A stretch of DNA of 64,000 bases from Methylobacterium sp. E-005 (GCF_022829725.1 NZ_JAKSYG010000153.1:90492-154491), one strand, 5' to 3'. Numbered from the stretch's first letter, positions 8,412 through 17,590 are shown. Program-made: numbers and translations. The notes: generated by a model from the letters alone, not told the origin.

Positions 8412-10181
8412 ATGAGCCTGAAACGCTGGATGCGATTCACGGAAACGTTGTCGTTCCGGATCGGCATATTGGTCACCGTTCTGCTGGTCGTCTCGATGGG
8501 GATCGTGACCGGCCTGCTCTACGTGGAGATCCGTGCGGAGATCATGCGGCGCGCCGGTCTGGCGCTCGATGCCAACCTCCGCCTGCTGGAGCAGAAGCTC
8601 GGCGACGAGGGCGGTCCCGGCGCGTTCTTCTCGGTTCAGAACGGCAAGCTCTATCTCGGCACGCACGCGATCGGCGCCGACGATCCGGCGGTGGACCGCG
8701 TGAAGGACGTGCTCGGCGGCACCGCGACCGTGTTCCTCGGCGACACGCGGGTCGCCACCAACGTGATGACGGCGACCGGAAGCCGGGCGATCGGAACCAA
8801 GCTCGGCCAGGGTCCGGCCTACGAGGCCGTCATCGGGAAGGGGAAGGGCTATCGCGGCGAGGCCGATATCCTCGGGACGACTTACATGACGCGCTACGAG
8901 CCGATCCGGGACATCGACGGCCAGGCAATCAGGATCCTGTATGTCGGCGTGAAGAAGGCGGATTTCCTCGCCTCGCTCGACACGCTGTTCGAGCGTGTCC
9001 TGGTCATCGCGGCCGTCGCCATGGTCCTGAGCGTGGCGTTCTGCTGGATCGCCCTGCGGCGCGCGACGGGGCCGGCCGCCACCCTGACCAGCGTGCTGAT
9101 CGACCTCGGGCAGCGCCGGCTCGATCGCGAGGTTCCGGCCCTCGACCGGCGCGACGAGATCGGCGCCATGGCGCGCGCCGTCCAGTCCCTGCGGGAGGAG
9201 GCCCTGGCCCGCCAGCGTCTGGAGGAGGAGGCGAAGGCCGCGGCCGCCGAGAAGGCACAGAATACGTCGCATATCGAGGCCGCGTTGGCCGATTTCCAGG
9301 AGAACATCCGGGAGGTGGTGGCGATGGTGTCGCGTGATACCGCGCAGCTCGACGAGATGGCCGAGGCGCTGGCGGCCGTCTCGACCCGGACGGCGGGCGA
9401 AGCCGACGTCGCCTCGATGGTCTCGGCCGAGACCTCGGAGCACGTGTCGGCCGTGTCGACCGCCACCGACGAGCTCTCGGGATCGATCCAGGAGATCGGG
9501 CGCGAGATCGAGGGGATGTCGCAGACCGTCCGCGAGGGCAGCACGACCTCCCAGGAGACCGCCGCCCAGGTGCGCGAACTCGCGGTCACGGGTGAGCGGA
9601 TCGGGACCGTGGTGGCCGCCGTGCAGGCGATCGCCGCGCAGACCAACCTCCTCGCCCTCAACGCGACCATCGAGGCGGCCCGGGCCGGGGAGGCCGGCAA
9701 GGGGTTCGCCGTGGTGGCGGGCGAGGTGAAGGCGTTGGCCGAGCAGACCGCCAAGGCCACCCAGGACATCGCCGCGCGGGTCGCCGAGATCCAGGAGGGG
9801 ACGCGCCGCGCCGTGATCGCCAACGAGGCGGTGTCCGGCCTGATGGAGGCGATTCTGAAAGCGGCGGCGAGCGTGGCGGCGGCGGTCGACCGGCAGGAGG
9901 TGGCGACAAGCGCGATCGCCCGCTCCGTCCAGATGGCCGCCGACGGAACGAATCAGCTGGCCGCGACCGTCATCGGCGTCCGCACCGTGGCCGCCCAGAC
10001 GGAGTCCACGGCCGGCAGCGTGCTGACGGTTGCCCGGACCCTGCGCACCCAATCGACGGAGATCGACGCGCAGGTCCGCGACTTCGTCTCCACGCTGCGG
10101 CAGGGCCCGATGGACCGGCGCCGGCAGCAGGACCCGAACCATCCGGGGCCGGAGCGGCGCCGCACCCGGGCACCGGCCTGA
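8412..10181 (+). CDS. Methyl-accepting chemotaxis protein
   Basis: Transmembrane chemoreceptor of 589 residues. TM1 lies at about 14-36, followed by a periplasmic Cache-like sensor domain to about 185 and TM2 at about 195-215. A HAMP linker and a cytoplasmic signalling domain follow. The hairpin tip ([20 protein letters not shown], about residues 405-425) is the CheA/CheW contact and is diagnostic. The C-terminus is a short Arg/Pro-rich tail without a CheR-binding pentapeptide. I chose ATG 8412, preceded by AGAGGA at 8 nt, over the upstream TTG at 8355 and ATG at 8379. No chemotaxis genes are adjacent, so it is an orphan receptor. The ligand is unknown; Cache sensors usually bind small carboxylates or amino acids. 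Confidence 0.93.
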   Translation: MSLKRWMRFTETLSFRIGILVTVLLVVSMGIVTGLLYVEIRAEIMRRAGLALDANLRLLEQKLGDEGGPGAFFSVQNGKLYLGTHAIGADDPAVDRVKDVLGGTATVFLGDTRVATNVMTATGSRAIGTKLGQGPAYEAVIGKGKGYRGEADILGTTYMTRYEPIRDIDGQAIRILYVGVKKADFLASLDTLFERVLVIAAVAMVLSVAFCWIALRRATGPAATLTSVLIDLGQRRLDREVPALDRRDEIGAMARAVQSLREEALARQRLEEEAKAAAAEKAQNTSHIEAALADFQENIREVVAMVSRDTAQLDEMAEALAAVSTRTAGEADVASMVSAETSEHVSAVSTATDELSGSIQEIGREIEGMSQTVREGSTTSQETAAQVRELAVTGERIGTVVAAVQAIAAQTNLLALNATIEAARAGEAGKGFAVVAGEVKALAEQTAKATQDIAARVAEIQEGTRRAVIANEAVSGLMEAILKAAASVAAAVDRQEVATSAIARSVQMAADGTNQLAATVIGVRTVAAQTESTAGSVLTVARTLRTQSTEIDAQVRDFVSTLRQGPMDRRRQQDPNHPGPERRRTRAPA

Positions 10182-10196
10182 GGCGGAGGCGACGCG

Positions 10197-10703
10197 TTAC
10201 AGCGCGCGCTCGTAGCGCCACGCCTCCATGCCGTCTTCGTAGTAGTCGGGCCGGACCGCGAAGCGGGTGTAGCCCCGGCGCTCATAGAGGCGGATGCCGG
10301 CGCCGTTGTCGGCCCGGACCTCGAGTCGCAGACGGTCGCAACCGTGCGCGTGCGCGCGGGCCTCGGCCGCGTCGAGGAGCTTGCCGCCGAGGCCGAGGCC
10401 GCCGCGGTTCGGTGCCACCGCGATCGAGGCCAGCCGTGCGATCCGGCTGCTGCGCCGCCGCTCCAGCACCGCCGCGCCGACCAGCACCGGGGTCGGGTCC
10501 CGGTCGGGCGGGTCGATCAGCGCGGCCAGCACGTCCATGGTGGGCGACAGGATCGCGTGCCGGATGGCCCGGCGCTCGGCCCGGTCGGTGGCGAAGGCGG
10601 CGTGTTCCAGGGCCACGAGGGCGTCGAGATCGGCGAGTGTCGCGCTGCGGATTTCCGGCTCGGGGAGCCCGTCGCCGACCGGGTTGCGCAAGGGGGCACT
10701 CAC
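10197..10703 (-). CDS. GNAT family N-acetyltransferase (RimI-like)
   Basis: A 168-residue acetyltransferase. The acetyl-CoA-binding core is visible as SIAVAPNRGGLGLGGKLLDA, an R/Q-x-x-G-x-G/A variant. LRLEVRADNGAGIRLYERRG follows, which is typical of RimI-type GNATs. The substrate cannot be told from sequence. The likely start is GTG at 10703, at the edge of a 14-bp tandem repeat, so N-terminal residues before IRSATLADLDAL are uncertain. It is convergent with the chemoreceptor gene, 15 bases away. Confidence 0.82.
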   Translation of the reverse strand: MSAPLRNPVGDGLPEPEIRSATLADLDALVALEHAAFATDRAERRAIRHAILSPTMDVLAALIDPPDRDPTPVLVGAAVLERRRSSRIARLASIAVAPNRGGLGLGGKLLDAAEARAHAHGCDRLRLEVRADNGAGIRLYERRGYTRFAVRPDYYEDGMEAWRYERAL

Positions 10704-10730
10704 AAGGGGGCACTCACAGGAGGGCGCTCA
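10689..10730. repeat. Three 14-bp tandem repeats at the GNAT start codon
   Basis: Units at 10689-10702, 10703-10716 and 10717-10730. The first two are identical (CAAGGGGGCACTCA) and the third is CAGGAGGGCGCTCA. Each carries a minus-strand GTG. Because 14 is not a multiple of 3, changes in copy number would shift the available start codons relative to the acetyltransferase frame. Confidence 0.8.
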
Positions 10731-11079
10731 CGCCCGTGCCGTCGGGATGGATCTGCCCCGCCTGCCCATCGATCGACCACTCGTCCGAATACGCTGCCCC
10801 GCCGTCAGATGCCCGCTTCCGCCGGTCTTGGGAAGCCCGTAAAGCCCGCCCGGGCGCCCGGCATGCGCTGTTTTTGCAACGGCTGGCGCCGGGTGTGGAT
10901 GACGGGCGAAAAACCCAGTCCTCCAGGTTGTATCGCCCTTGCCCGGCCGGGGCGTTCCCCATATATGCGCCTTGCCCAATTTCGCACGTGCCTGTGGCCG
11001 CGTGTCGGTTGGTGGGCATCCGGTCAACTGCCGGACAGCCGCCAGGGGTCTTAAAGGATCGATGGTCGCAAGGGTGGAT

Positions 11080-11451
11080 CCCTACGGCCGGCATCCAGGT
11101 GGCAACACCGGACCCCGACAACAACCGGCAGCCGGAGGCGAAACCGGCGAACCCCGCTCTCCACGGGGGACGCAGCTTAAAGCAACGACGAACGGGCTTT
11201 TTTGGTCTCGTCGGCCCTCCACAGGCCGGCACCGAAGAGGCTTGTTTCTCTTTGCCCGGCGTGCGGTGGGGGTTCTCCCTTCCAATCCACGGCAGCTTCC
11301 GGGTGCTCTGCGCCCGCTCGAACGCACGCGTCTCCAACACGCGTGGGTCCGCGCGACGCACCGCCCCCTGACGCCGGCGGCCAGTCCTGGCCGTCATCTT
11401 CGACAGCGCGCCCCGCGTAGGGCGCCCGCGAACCCGTGCCGGGAGACGACT
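11080..11451 (+). ncRNA. Candidate structured leader (speF-type) of the decarboxylase
   Basis: The 490 bases before the decarboxylase lack a convincing gene but hold several GC hairpins and a run of TTTTTT at about 11198. GGCCctccacaGGCC lies near 11214-11228, and a GAAGAG/CTCTTT pairing follows. Rfam describes a speF leader RNA upstream of alphaproteobacterial ornithine decarboxylases, and both position and gene fit. A plausible promoter lies upstream (TTGCCC, 17-bp spacer, TATATG, about 10948-10976). Assignment to that family is inference and was not checked with a covariance model. Confidence 0.4.
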
Positions 11452-12618
11452 ATGACCGACCGCATCCGTGACTACCTGCGCGTGCGCCGCGACCTCGGTC
11501 AGGACGAGGGCCCCGTGATGGTCCTCGATCTCGATGTCGTGCGCGACAACTACACCGCCTTCGCGCGGTCCCTGCCGGATACCCGCGTGTTCTACGCCGT
11601 GAAGGCGAACCCGGCGCCGGAGATCCTGCGCCTGCTCGCCGAGATGGGCTCGTGCTTCGACACCGCCTCCGTCGCCGAGATGGAGATGGTGCTGGCCGCC
11701 GGCGCCACCGCCGACCGGATCTCCTTTGGCAACACCATCAAGAAGGAGCGCTGCATCGGCCGCGCCCTGAAGCTCGGCATCCGCCTGTTCGCGGTCGATT
11801 GCCAGGCGGAGGTGGAGAAGATCGCCCGGGCCGCCGAGGTCATGGGCGTGCCGACCGGCGAGATCCGGGTGTTCTGCCGCATCCTGTGCGACGGCGCGGG
11901 CGCCGACTGGCCGCTCTCGCGCAAGTTCGGCTGCGTGCCCGAGATGGCCGCGGACGTGCTGGAGCACGCCCATCGCCAGGGGCTGGAGGCCTACGGCATC
12001 TCGTTCCATGTCGGCTCGCAGCAGGGCAACACCGAGGCCTGGGACGGGGCGCTCGGCTCCGCGGCGGCGGTCTTCCACGAGTGCGCGGAGCGCGGCATCG
12101 GCCTGTCGATGGTCAATCTCGGCGGCGGCTTCCCGACCCAGTACCTCAAGGCGGTGCCGGGCGTGGAGAGCTACGGCGAGGCGATCTTCCGCGGGCTGAC
12201 CAAGCATTTCGGCAACCGGATCCCCGAGACGATCATCGAGCCGGGCCGGGGCATGGTCGGCAATGCCGGCCTGATCGAGGCTGAAGTTGTTCTCGTGTCG
12301 CGCAAGTCCGCCGAGGCCGACGAGGTCCGATGGGTCTACCTCGACATCGGCAAGTTCGGCGGACTGGCCGAGACCATGGACGAGGCGATCCGCTACCCGA
12401 TTCGCACCGCGCGGGACGGGGAGGCGACCGAGCCCTGCGTCATCGCCGGCCCGACCTGCGACTCGGTCGACGTGCTCTACGAGCGGCAGCTGTACCCGCT
12501 GCCGGTCTCGCTCTCCATCGGCGACAAGGTGCTGATCGAGGGCGCGGGGGCCTACACCACCACCTACGCGGCGGTGGCGTTCAACGGCTTCCCGCCCCTT
12601 CAGCAGATCGTGATCTGA
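11452..12618 (+). CDS. Type III PLP-dependent ornithine/lysine decarboxylase
   Basis: A 388-residue alanine-racemase-fold (fold III) decarboxylase that makes putrescine or cadaverine for polyamine synthesis. The PLP lysine lies in FYAVKANPAPEILRLLAEMG (Lys about 49). FHVGSQQ, GGGFP and EPGRGMVG are phosphate-binding and structural motifs. The active-site cysteine motif is GPTCDSVDVLYE near residue 332. Length and motifs match eukaryotic-type ODC/LDC of alphaproteobacteria rather than the long fold-I enzymes. ATG 11452 follows GGGAGA. The frame is open far upstream, but that part is the leader. Ornithine versus lysine preference cannot be decided. A GNAT gene follows, an arrangement suggestive of polyamine acetylation but unproven. 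Confidence 0.9.
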   Translation: MTDRIRDYLRVRRDLGQDEGPVMVLDLDVVRDNYTAFARSLPDTRVFYAVKANPAPEILRLLAEMGSCFDTASVAEMEMVLAAGATADRISFGNTIKKERCIGRALKLGIRLFAVDCQAEVEKIARAAEVMGVPTGEIRVFCRILCDGAGADWPLSRKFGCVPEMAADVLEHAHRQGLEAYGISFHVGSQQGNTEAWDGALGSAAAVFHECAERGIGLSMVNLGGGFPTQYLKAVPGVESYGEAIFRGLTKHFGNRIPETIIEPGRGMVGNAGLIEAEVVLVSRKSAEADEVRWVYLDIGKFGGLAETMDEAIRYPIRTARDGEATEPCVIAGPTCDSVDVLYERQLYPLPVSLSIGDKVLIEGAGAYTTTYAAVAFNGFPPLQQIVI

Positions 12619-12626
12619 TCGCGCGC

Positions 12627-12650
12627 GCCGCCCGGGATGCTCCGGGCGGC
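12627..12650 (+). terminator. Hairpin after the decarboxylase
   Basis: Perfect 9-bp stem GCCGCCCGG/CCGGGCGGC with loop GATGCT, eight bases after the stop codon. No strong T-run follows (TCCTGT), so it may be a weak terminator or a 3'-end stabilising hairpin. Confidence 0.5.
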
Positions 12651-12845
12651 TCCTGTCCGAAACCGCTCCCGGTGGGTCGCTGGCGGCATGATGGGGACAC
12701 ACGGACGTCGTTCGTCCGGAACCCTCCTGCGGTCATGCGGCGTTAAGGGCCGCTGTCGTTTCTGCGGAAGCGCTGGCCAGCCCTGATCGTCCACCGGGAC
12801 GATCCTTCGCTTCTCCCGCATGTCGGCCCCGGGGAGGACCCTGTC

Positions 12846-13397
12846 ATGATCGAGATCCGCGCGGAGCACCTGCACGATGTCCCGGCGCGCGAGCGCCTGC
12901 TCGACGCGTGCTTTCCCGGTCATCGACGCGCCAAGACCTCGGAGCGCCTGCGCGAGGGGCGTCTGCCCGCCCGCGGCCTTGCCTTCGCGGCGACCCGGCG
13001 CGGCCGCCTCGTCGGCACCCTGCGGCTGTGGCACGTCGAGACCGGCGACGCCCGCCCGGCTCTGCTCCTCGGTCCGCTGGCGGTCGATCCAGCGATCCAG
13101 GGGCAGGGGCTCGGTTCGGTGATGATGCAGGCGGCCCTGGGCCGGGCCGAAGCGCTCGGCCACGGCGCCGTGCTGCTGGTCGGCGATGCGCCCTATTACG
13201 CACGGTTCGGCTTCGACCGGGCGCTCGCGGAGGGCCTGACTTTGCCGGGTCCGTTCGAGCGCGCGCGCTTCCTCGGGCTGGAACTGCGTGCCGGGGCTCT
13301 TGCGGGTGCCGAGGGCCTCGTCCGGGCGACCGGCGTGCTGTCGCCGGTCGAGGCGGTGGCGAACGAGGCGCAGGTCGCGCGACGACGCGCCGCCTGA
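12846..13397 (+). CDS. GNAT family N-acetyltransferase (YhbS-like)
   Basis: A 183-residue acetyltransferase. The acetyl-CoA loop is LAVDPAIQGQGLGSVMMQAA, followed by VLLVGDAPYYARFGF, characteristic of the YhbS/predicted N-acetyltransferase group. It begins with ATG 12846 after GGGGAGG. It is downstream of, and codirectional with, the PLP decarboxylase, with a hairpin between them. A role in acetylating polyamines or related amines is a reasonable guess but is not shown by the sequence. Confidence 0.85.
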   Translation: MIEIRAEHLHDVPARERLLDACFPGHRRAKTSERLREGRLPARGLAFAATRRGRLVGTLRLWHVETGDARPALLLGPLAVDPAIQGQGLGSVMMQAALGRAEALGHGAVLLVGDAPYYARFGFDRALAEGLTLPGPFERARFLGLELRAGALAGAEGLVRATGVLSPVEAVANEAQVARRRAA

Positions 13398-13449
13398 GCC
13401 GACCTGCCGTCTGCTTGACGGTTAGGAACGTCTTTCCCAAACGCAACTT

Positions 13450-13558
13450 CATTCTGAGGGGCGGCGCAAGCCGCCTCGCAGGAGCCCTCCAGGGATTACG
13501 CGTTCCCGGGAGCCCTCCTTCGAGGCCTCCGCTGCGCTCAGGCACCTCACGATGAGGG
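13450..13558. repeat. Palindromic intergenic repeat, copy B
   Basis: It shares GGAGCCCTCCAGGGAT and GGAGCCCTCCTTCGAGGC with copy A at 3611-3727, and has the same flanking CTGAGG and GATGAGG borders in inverted orientation. It lies in the roughly 315-bp spacer between the GNAT gene and dgcN; the rest of that spacer shows nothing recognisable. Confidence 0.75.
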
Positions 13559-13713
13559 AGAGGTCGGGAGAGGCGCCCATTCCGGATGGCGCATCCCCGG
13601 CATGCAACCGATGGCGGCCGCGTCCACCGTCCTGGCCGGCCTCATGCATTGCGCCGAACGGTCGCGATCCCGCATAGACGGTCCGCCGGCCTCCGGAGAA
13701 GGTTGCTCGACCG

Positions 13714-14727
13714 ATGCAGATCGCCACGCCCTACCTGATGTTCCTGGGCGACGTGCCCGACACGCTGGCGGCCAAGACCGCCTACGGGATCAAGGACTGG
13801 CGCCCGGAATGGTGCGTCGGCCAGATGCGCCTGCCCGGCTGCGCCGCCGATCTCGGCATTCCCGACATGACCCTGCCCGAGGCCCTGGCGAAGGGCTGCC
13901 GCACCCTGGTGATCGGCGTCGTGAACGCCGGCGGCGTCCTGCCCGATCACTGGGTGAAGGAGATCGTGGCGGCGATCGAGGCCGGGCTCGACGTGGCGAG
14001 CGGCCTGCACGTCAAGCTCGGCGCGGTGCCGGCCATCGCGGAGGCCGCCGCCCGGCGGGGCCGCCAACTCCACGACGTGCGCCACACTGACGAGCGCTTT
14101 CCCACCGGCAAGGGTACCAAGCGGACGGGGCGGCGCCTGCTCACCGTCGGCACCGATTGCTCCGTCGGCAAGAAGTACACCGTGCTCGCTCTGGAGCGCG
14201 GCATGCGCGAGCGCGGCCTCGATGCCGATTTCTGCGCCACCGGCCAGACCGGCGTGTTCATCTCCGGCAAGGGCGTCGCGATCGACGCCGTGGTGGCCGA
14301 CTTCATCTCCGGCGCCGTCGAGACGATCTCGCCCGACGCAGCCCCGAACCACTGGGACCTGATCGAGGGCCAGGGCTCGCTCTATCACCCGTCCTTCGCG
14401 GGGGTGAGCCTCGGCCTGCTGCACGGGGCCCAGGCCGACGCCTTCGTGGTCTGCCACGAGCCGACACGCACCACTATGCGCGGCGTGAAGCATCCGCTGC
14501 CGAGCATCCGGCAGGTCATCGACCTCACCGTGAAACTCGGCAGCCTGACCAATCCCGGCATCAAGCCCGTCGGCATCGCGATCAACACGCAGGCGCTCGG
14601 TGAACCTGAAGCCCGGGCGTTCCTCGAGAAGGTCGGGTCCGAGCACGGCCTGCCCGCCACCGACCCGGTGCGCTTCGGCGTGGACGGGCTGGTGGACCGG
14701 ATCGTCGCCGACTTCCCGGGAGCCTGA
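13714..14727 (+). CDS. dgcN: DgcN-type DUF1611 protein (D-glutamate N-acetyltransferase)
   Basis: A 337-residue DUF1611 protein. The N-terminal domain (about 1-125, YLMFLGDVPDTLAAKTAYG) precedes a P-loop-like C-terminal domain with GTDCSVGKKYT near residue 145. EGQGSLYHPSFAGVS and VCHEPTRTTMRG lie further on. In the described dgcN-dgcA operons this protein acetylates D-glutamate, and DgcA then epimerises the acetylated product so L-glutamate can be recovered. The next gene, one base after its stop codon, is the matching epimerase, which supports this assignment over a generic DUF1611 call. ATG 13714 follows GGAGAAGG. Confidence 0.85.
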   Translation: MQIATPYLMFLGDVPDTLAAKTAYGIKDWRPEWCVGQMRLPGCAADLGIPDMTLPEALAKGCRTLVIGVVNAGGVLPDHWVKEIVAAIEAGLDVASGLHVKLGAVPAIAEAAARRGRQLHDVRHTDERFPTGKGTKRTGRRLLTVGTDCSVGKKYTVLALERGMRERGLDADFCATGQTGVFISGKGVAIDAVVADFISGAVETISPDAAPNHWDLIEGQGSLYHPSFAGVSLGLLHGAQADAFVVCHEPTRTTMRGVKHPLPSIRQVIDLTVKLGSLTNPGIKPVGIAINTQALGEPEARAFLEKVGSEHGLPATDPVRFGVDGLVDRIVADFPGA

Positions 14728-14728
14728 C

Positions 14729-15712
14729 ATGGCCCGCCGCCTGACGCTGACCGTCGAGCGCTTCCCCATCGCGGGCGCCTTCACGATCTCCCGCGGCAGC
14801 CGCACGGAGATCGCCGTGGTGGTGGCCACCATCACGGACGCGAACGGGGTCGGGCGCGGCGAGTGCGTACCGTATCCGCGCTACGGCGAGAGCGTCGAGA
14901 GCGTCAGCGCCCTGATCGAGGGGCAGGCGGAGGCGATCGCGGGCGGGATCGGCCGGGAGGAACTGATGGCGCGCCTGGAGGCGGGCGCCGCGCGCAACGC
15001 CCTGGATTGCGCGCTGTTCGATTTGGAAGCCAAGCTCCAGGGCCGCCCCGCCTGGGCGATCGCCGGGCTGCCCGAGCCCCGGCCGGCGATCACCGCCTAT
15101 ACGCTGAGCCTCGGCACCCCGGAGAGCATGGGAGAGGCCGCCCGCAAGGCCGCCCACCGACCACTCCTGAAGGTCAAGCTCGGCGGGGACGGGGACCCGG
15201 AGCGTATCGCCGCCGTGCGAGCCGGCGCACCGGACGTGCGGCTGATCGTCGATGCCAACGAGGCCTGGCGGCCGGAGAACCTGGAAGCCAATCTCGCCGC
15301 CTGCCTGAGGGCCGGCGTCGCGCTAATCGAGCAGCCGCTGCCGGCCGCTGCCGACGCGCTGCTGGCCGAGATCCCGCATCCGGTTCCGGTCTGCGCCGAC
15401 GAGAGCCTGCACGACCGCGCCGGCCTCGACGCGCTGGCCGGGCGCTACGACGCGATCAACATCAAGCTCGACAAGACCGGCGGCCTGACCGAGGCGGTGC
15501 TCCTCGCCCGGGAGGCGAAGGCGCGGGGGCTCTCGATCATGGTCGGCTGCATGCTGGGCACCTCGCTCGGCATGGCGCCCGCGGCCCTGCTGGCGAACGA
15601 CGCCGATTTCGTCGATCTCGACGGGCCGCTGCTGCTCGCTCGCGACCGCGACACGCCGCTCCGCTACGAGGGAAGCCTCATGTATCCGCCCACGCCGGAT
15701 CTGTGGGGATAG
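14729..15712 (+). CDS. dgcA: DgcA-type enolase-superfamily epimerase (N-acetyl-D-glutamate racemase)
   Basis: A 327-residue member of the muconate-lactonizing/dipeptide-epimerase group of the enolase superfamily. The catalytic lysine motif LLKVKLGG is near residue 146. Metal ligands are in VDANEAW (about 174), IEQPLP (about 200) and CADES (about 222). The second lysine is in NIKLDKTGGL (about 246). The same family includes L-Ala-D/L-Glu epimerase, but pairing with dgcN favours racemisation of N-acetyl-D-glutamate. ATG 14729 comes one base after the dgcN stop, so the two are co-translated. A longer frame from 14600 is a read-back into dgcN. Confidence 0.85.
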   Translation: MARRLTLTVERFPIAGAFTISRGSRTEIAVVVATITDANGVGRGECVPYPRYGESVESVSALIEGQAEAIAGGIGREELMARLEAGAARNALDCALFDLEAKLQGRPAWAIAGLPEPRPAITAYTLSLGTPESMGEAARKAAHRPLLKVKLGGDGDPERIAAVRAGAPDVRLIVDANEAWRPENLEANLAACLRAGVALIEQPLPAAADALLAEIPHPVPVCADESLHDRAGLDALAGRYDAINIKLDKTGGLTEAVLLAREAKARGLSIMVGCMLGTSLGMAPAALLANDADFVDLDGPLLLARDRDTPLRYEGSLMYPPTPDLWG

Positions 15713-15894
15713 GATTCGCCGTGCCTGTCACTTGCAGGGCGTCACAACGCCTTTGGGATTAGGTATACCAGAAGACTTGCCTTCCTCTCGTCCGGCTGCC
15801 ATCCATCGCGTGTGCGATTGGGGTCATGGCGTCGATGCGCTGTTCCCAGCAGCCAGACAACACACAGCAAGTCTCAATGCTGGGGAGGAACGAC

Positions 15895-16944
15895 GTGGCC
15901 AAGAATATCCTGATCCTGGGGGCCTCCTATGGCTCGCTCCTGGGCACCAAGCTCCTGATGGCCGGTCACAACGTGACCCTGGTCTGCCGGCGCAAGACCG
16001 CCGACCTGATCAACCGCGAAGGCACCGAAGTCCGGATCAAGCTCCGCGACGAGAAGGAGCACCGGGCGATCTTCTCCCGCGACCTGCCCGGCAAGGTCGA
16101 CGCGATGCCGCCCGAGGATGTCGACGTCTCGCGCTACGACCTCGTCGGCCTCGCCATGCAGGAGCCGCAGTACAACAACCACACGATCCGCGTGCTGATG
16201 ATCAAGATCGCGGCGGCGAAGCTGCCGTGCCTGTCGATCATGAACATGCCGCCGCTGCCCTACCTCAAGCGGATCCCGGCGCTGGCCGCCATGGATCTCG
16301 AGGACGCCTACACCAATGCCGGCGTGTGGGACCGGTTCGAGCCGGGCCTCGTGTCGCTGTGCTCCCCCGATCCCCAGGCCTTCCGGCCGCCGGAGGAGGA
16401 GGCCAACGTCCTGCATGTCGGGCTGCCGACGAACTTCAAGGCCGCGACCTTCGCGGATGAGGCCCATAACCGCCTGCTGCGGGCGCTGGAGGCCGATATC
16501 GACGCCGTACGCCTCGACGGGCACGACGTGCCGGTGAAGCTCAAGGTGTTCGACTCGCTGTTCGTGCCGCTGGCCAAGTGGTCGATGCTGCTCACCGGCA
16601 ATTACCGCTGCATCACGCCCGGCGAGCCCCAATCGATCCACGACGCCGTGCATGGGGATCTGGCCCGCTCGCGGGCGATCTACGACCATGTCGACGGGAT
16701 TGCCCGGAAGCTCGGCGCCGATCCGGCCGATCAGGTGCCGTTCGAGAAATACGCCAAGGCGGCCGAGAGCCTGCTCAAGCCCTCCTCGGCGGCGCGGGCG
16801 GTGGCGAACGGGGCCCCCTATATCGAACGGGTCGACCTGCTGGTGAAGCTGATCTCGCACCAGCTCGGCGAGCCCAGCGCCGAGATCGACCGCACGGTCG
16901 AGACCGTCGACCGGAAGCTCGACGAGCGCATCATCGAGGGGTGA
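15895..16944 (+). CDS. Ketopantoate reductase-like NAD(P)-binding protein
   Basis: A 349-residue protein with an N-terminal Rossmann fold (NILILGASYGSLLGTKLLMA) and a C-terminal helical domain of the 6-phosphogluconate-dehydrogenase/PanE type. The dinucleotide loop reads GASYGS instead of the usual GxGxxG. It does not look like housekeeping PanE, so the substrate is uncertain. The GTG at 15895 follows GGGGAGGA with a 5-nt spacer and is much better than the ATG at 15826. It lies 180 bases after dgcA on the same strand. The spacer could hold its own promoter, so membership in the D-glutamate unit is possible but unproven. Confidence 0.65.
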   Translation: MAKNILILGASYGSLLGTKLLMAGHNVTLVCRRKTADLINREGTEVRIKLRDEKEHRAIFSRDLPGKVDAMPPEDVDVSRYDLVGLAMQEPQYNNHTIRVLMIKIAAAKLPCLSIMNMPPLPYLKRIPALAAMDLEDAYTNAGVWDRFEPGLVSLCSPDPQAFRPPEEEANVLHVGLPTNFKAATFADEAHNRLLRALEADIDAVRLDGHDVPVKLKVFDSLFVPLAKWSMLLTGNYRCITPGEPQSIHDAVHGDLARSRAIYDHVDGIARKLGADPADQVPFEKYAKAAESLLKPSSAARAVANGAPYIERVDLLVKLISHQLGEPSAEIDRTVETVDRKLDERIIEG

Positions 16945-17108
16945 GCGACCCTGTTACGCGCGCGCCGAGCGGAGCGCCGCGCGGCGTTGTGCTGCGCACA
17001 TCGTCATCACGGGCGTAGCGAAGTGACCCAGGGCGGCGCGACATAGGTCGGCGTGGCGTTTCTGGATCGCTTCGCTCTCGTTCGCAAAGCCGGTCGGCCA
17101 ACCTGACA

Positions 17109-17447
17109 TCACTCCGCCAGGTCCAGAAAATGCCGGCCCTGGCGGTCGTCGATCTCGATGATCCAGAGGTCGGAATCGAATCGGATCTCCTTGGTCAGGC
17201 GCTCCTCCACGTCGAGCGGGCTGCCGCCGGTGACCTGGGCGACGAAGCGGCGGTCGCCGCTGTCCTCGGCCTCGAACAGGGCCTGTGGTGCCGGTCCGTA
17301 GAGGTCGGCGCTGCCGTCGAGGCGGTCGACCTTCACGAAGATCGCGCCCGCCTCCGCGGCCCCGCGTCGGCGCTGCACAGCCGGAATGCCCGCCACGTCG
17401 AGGCGGCGCAGATGGGCCGAGACCCAGAAATCGGAACGCAGGCGCAT
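17109..17447 (-). CDS. DUF1491 family protein
   Basis: A 112-residue protein beginning MRLRSDFWVSAHLRRLDVAG, the characteristic start of DUF1491. RRGAAEAGAIFVKVDRLDG and LYGPAPQALF follow. It is small, soluble and of unknown function, and widely conserved in Hyphomicrobiales. I chose ATG 17447 (GAGAGG upstream) rather than 17522, because the family begins at MRLRS. It is the last gene of a minus-strand group with a peptidoglycan-binding protein and a DivJ-like kinase. Copy C of the intergenic repeat lies in the spacer. Confidence 0.8.
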   Translation of the reverse strand: MRLRSDFWVSAHLRRLDVAGIPAVQRRRGAAEAGAIFVKVDRLDGSADLYGPAPQALFEAEDSGDRRFVAQVTGGSPLDVEERLTKEIRFDSDLWIIEIDDRQGRHFLDLAE

Positions 17448-17525
17448 GCGGTAGAGCCTCTCGGGAACGCACCCGGTATACGCGCTGAGACCAAGGAGAC
17501 TAATGGCCGGTGTCCGACCCACCCC

Positions 17526-17590
17526 CCTGATCCAGAGCTGCCCCCGTCAGCGGGCCTCGAAGGAGGGCTCCGGGGATCGCCCGATCATGC
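17526..17590. repeat. Palindromic intergenic repeat, partial copy C
   Basis: Half-length copy of the family at 3611 and 13450. It has GGGCCTCGAAGGAGGGCTCC followed by GGGGATCGC and lacks the second arm. The preceding CCTGATCCAGAG resembles the border of copy A. Confidence 0.6.

Noticed and set aside
8334..10142. 602-residue minus-strand open frame
   Set aside because: Antisense shadow of the chemoreceptor, His/Arg/Gly-rich with no domain.
10714..12702. 662-residue minus-strand open frame
   Set aside because: Antisense to the PLP decarboxylase, which has all family motifs; the frame is a GC shadow.
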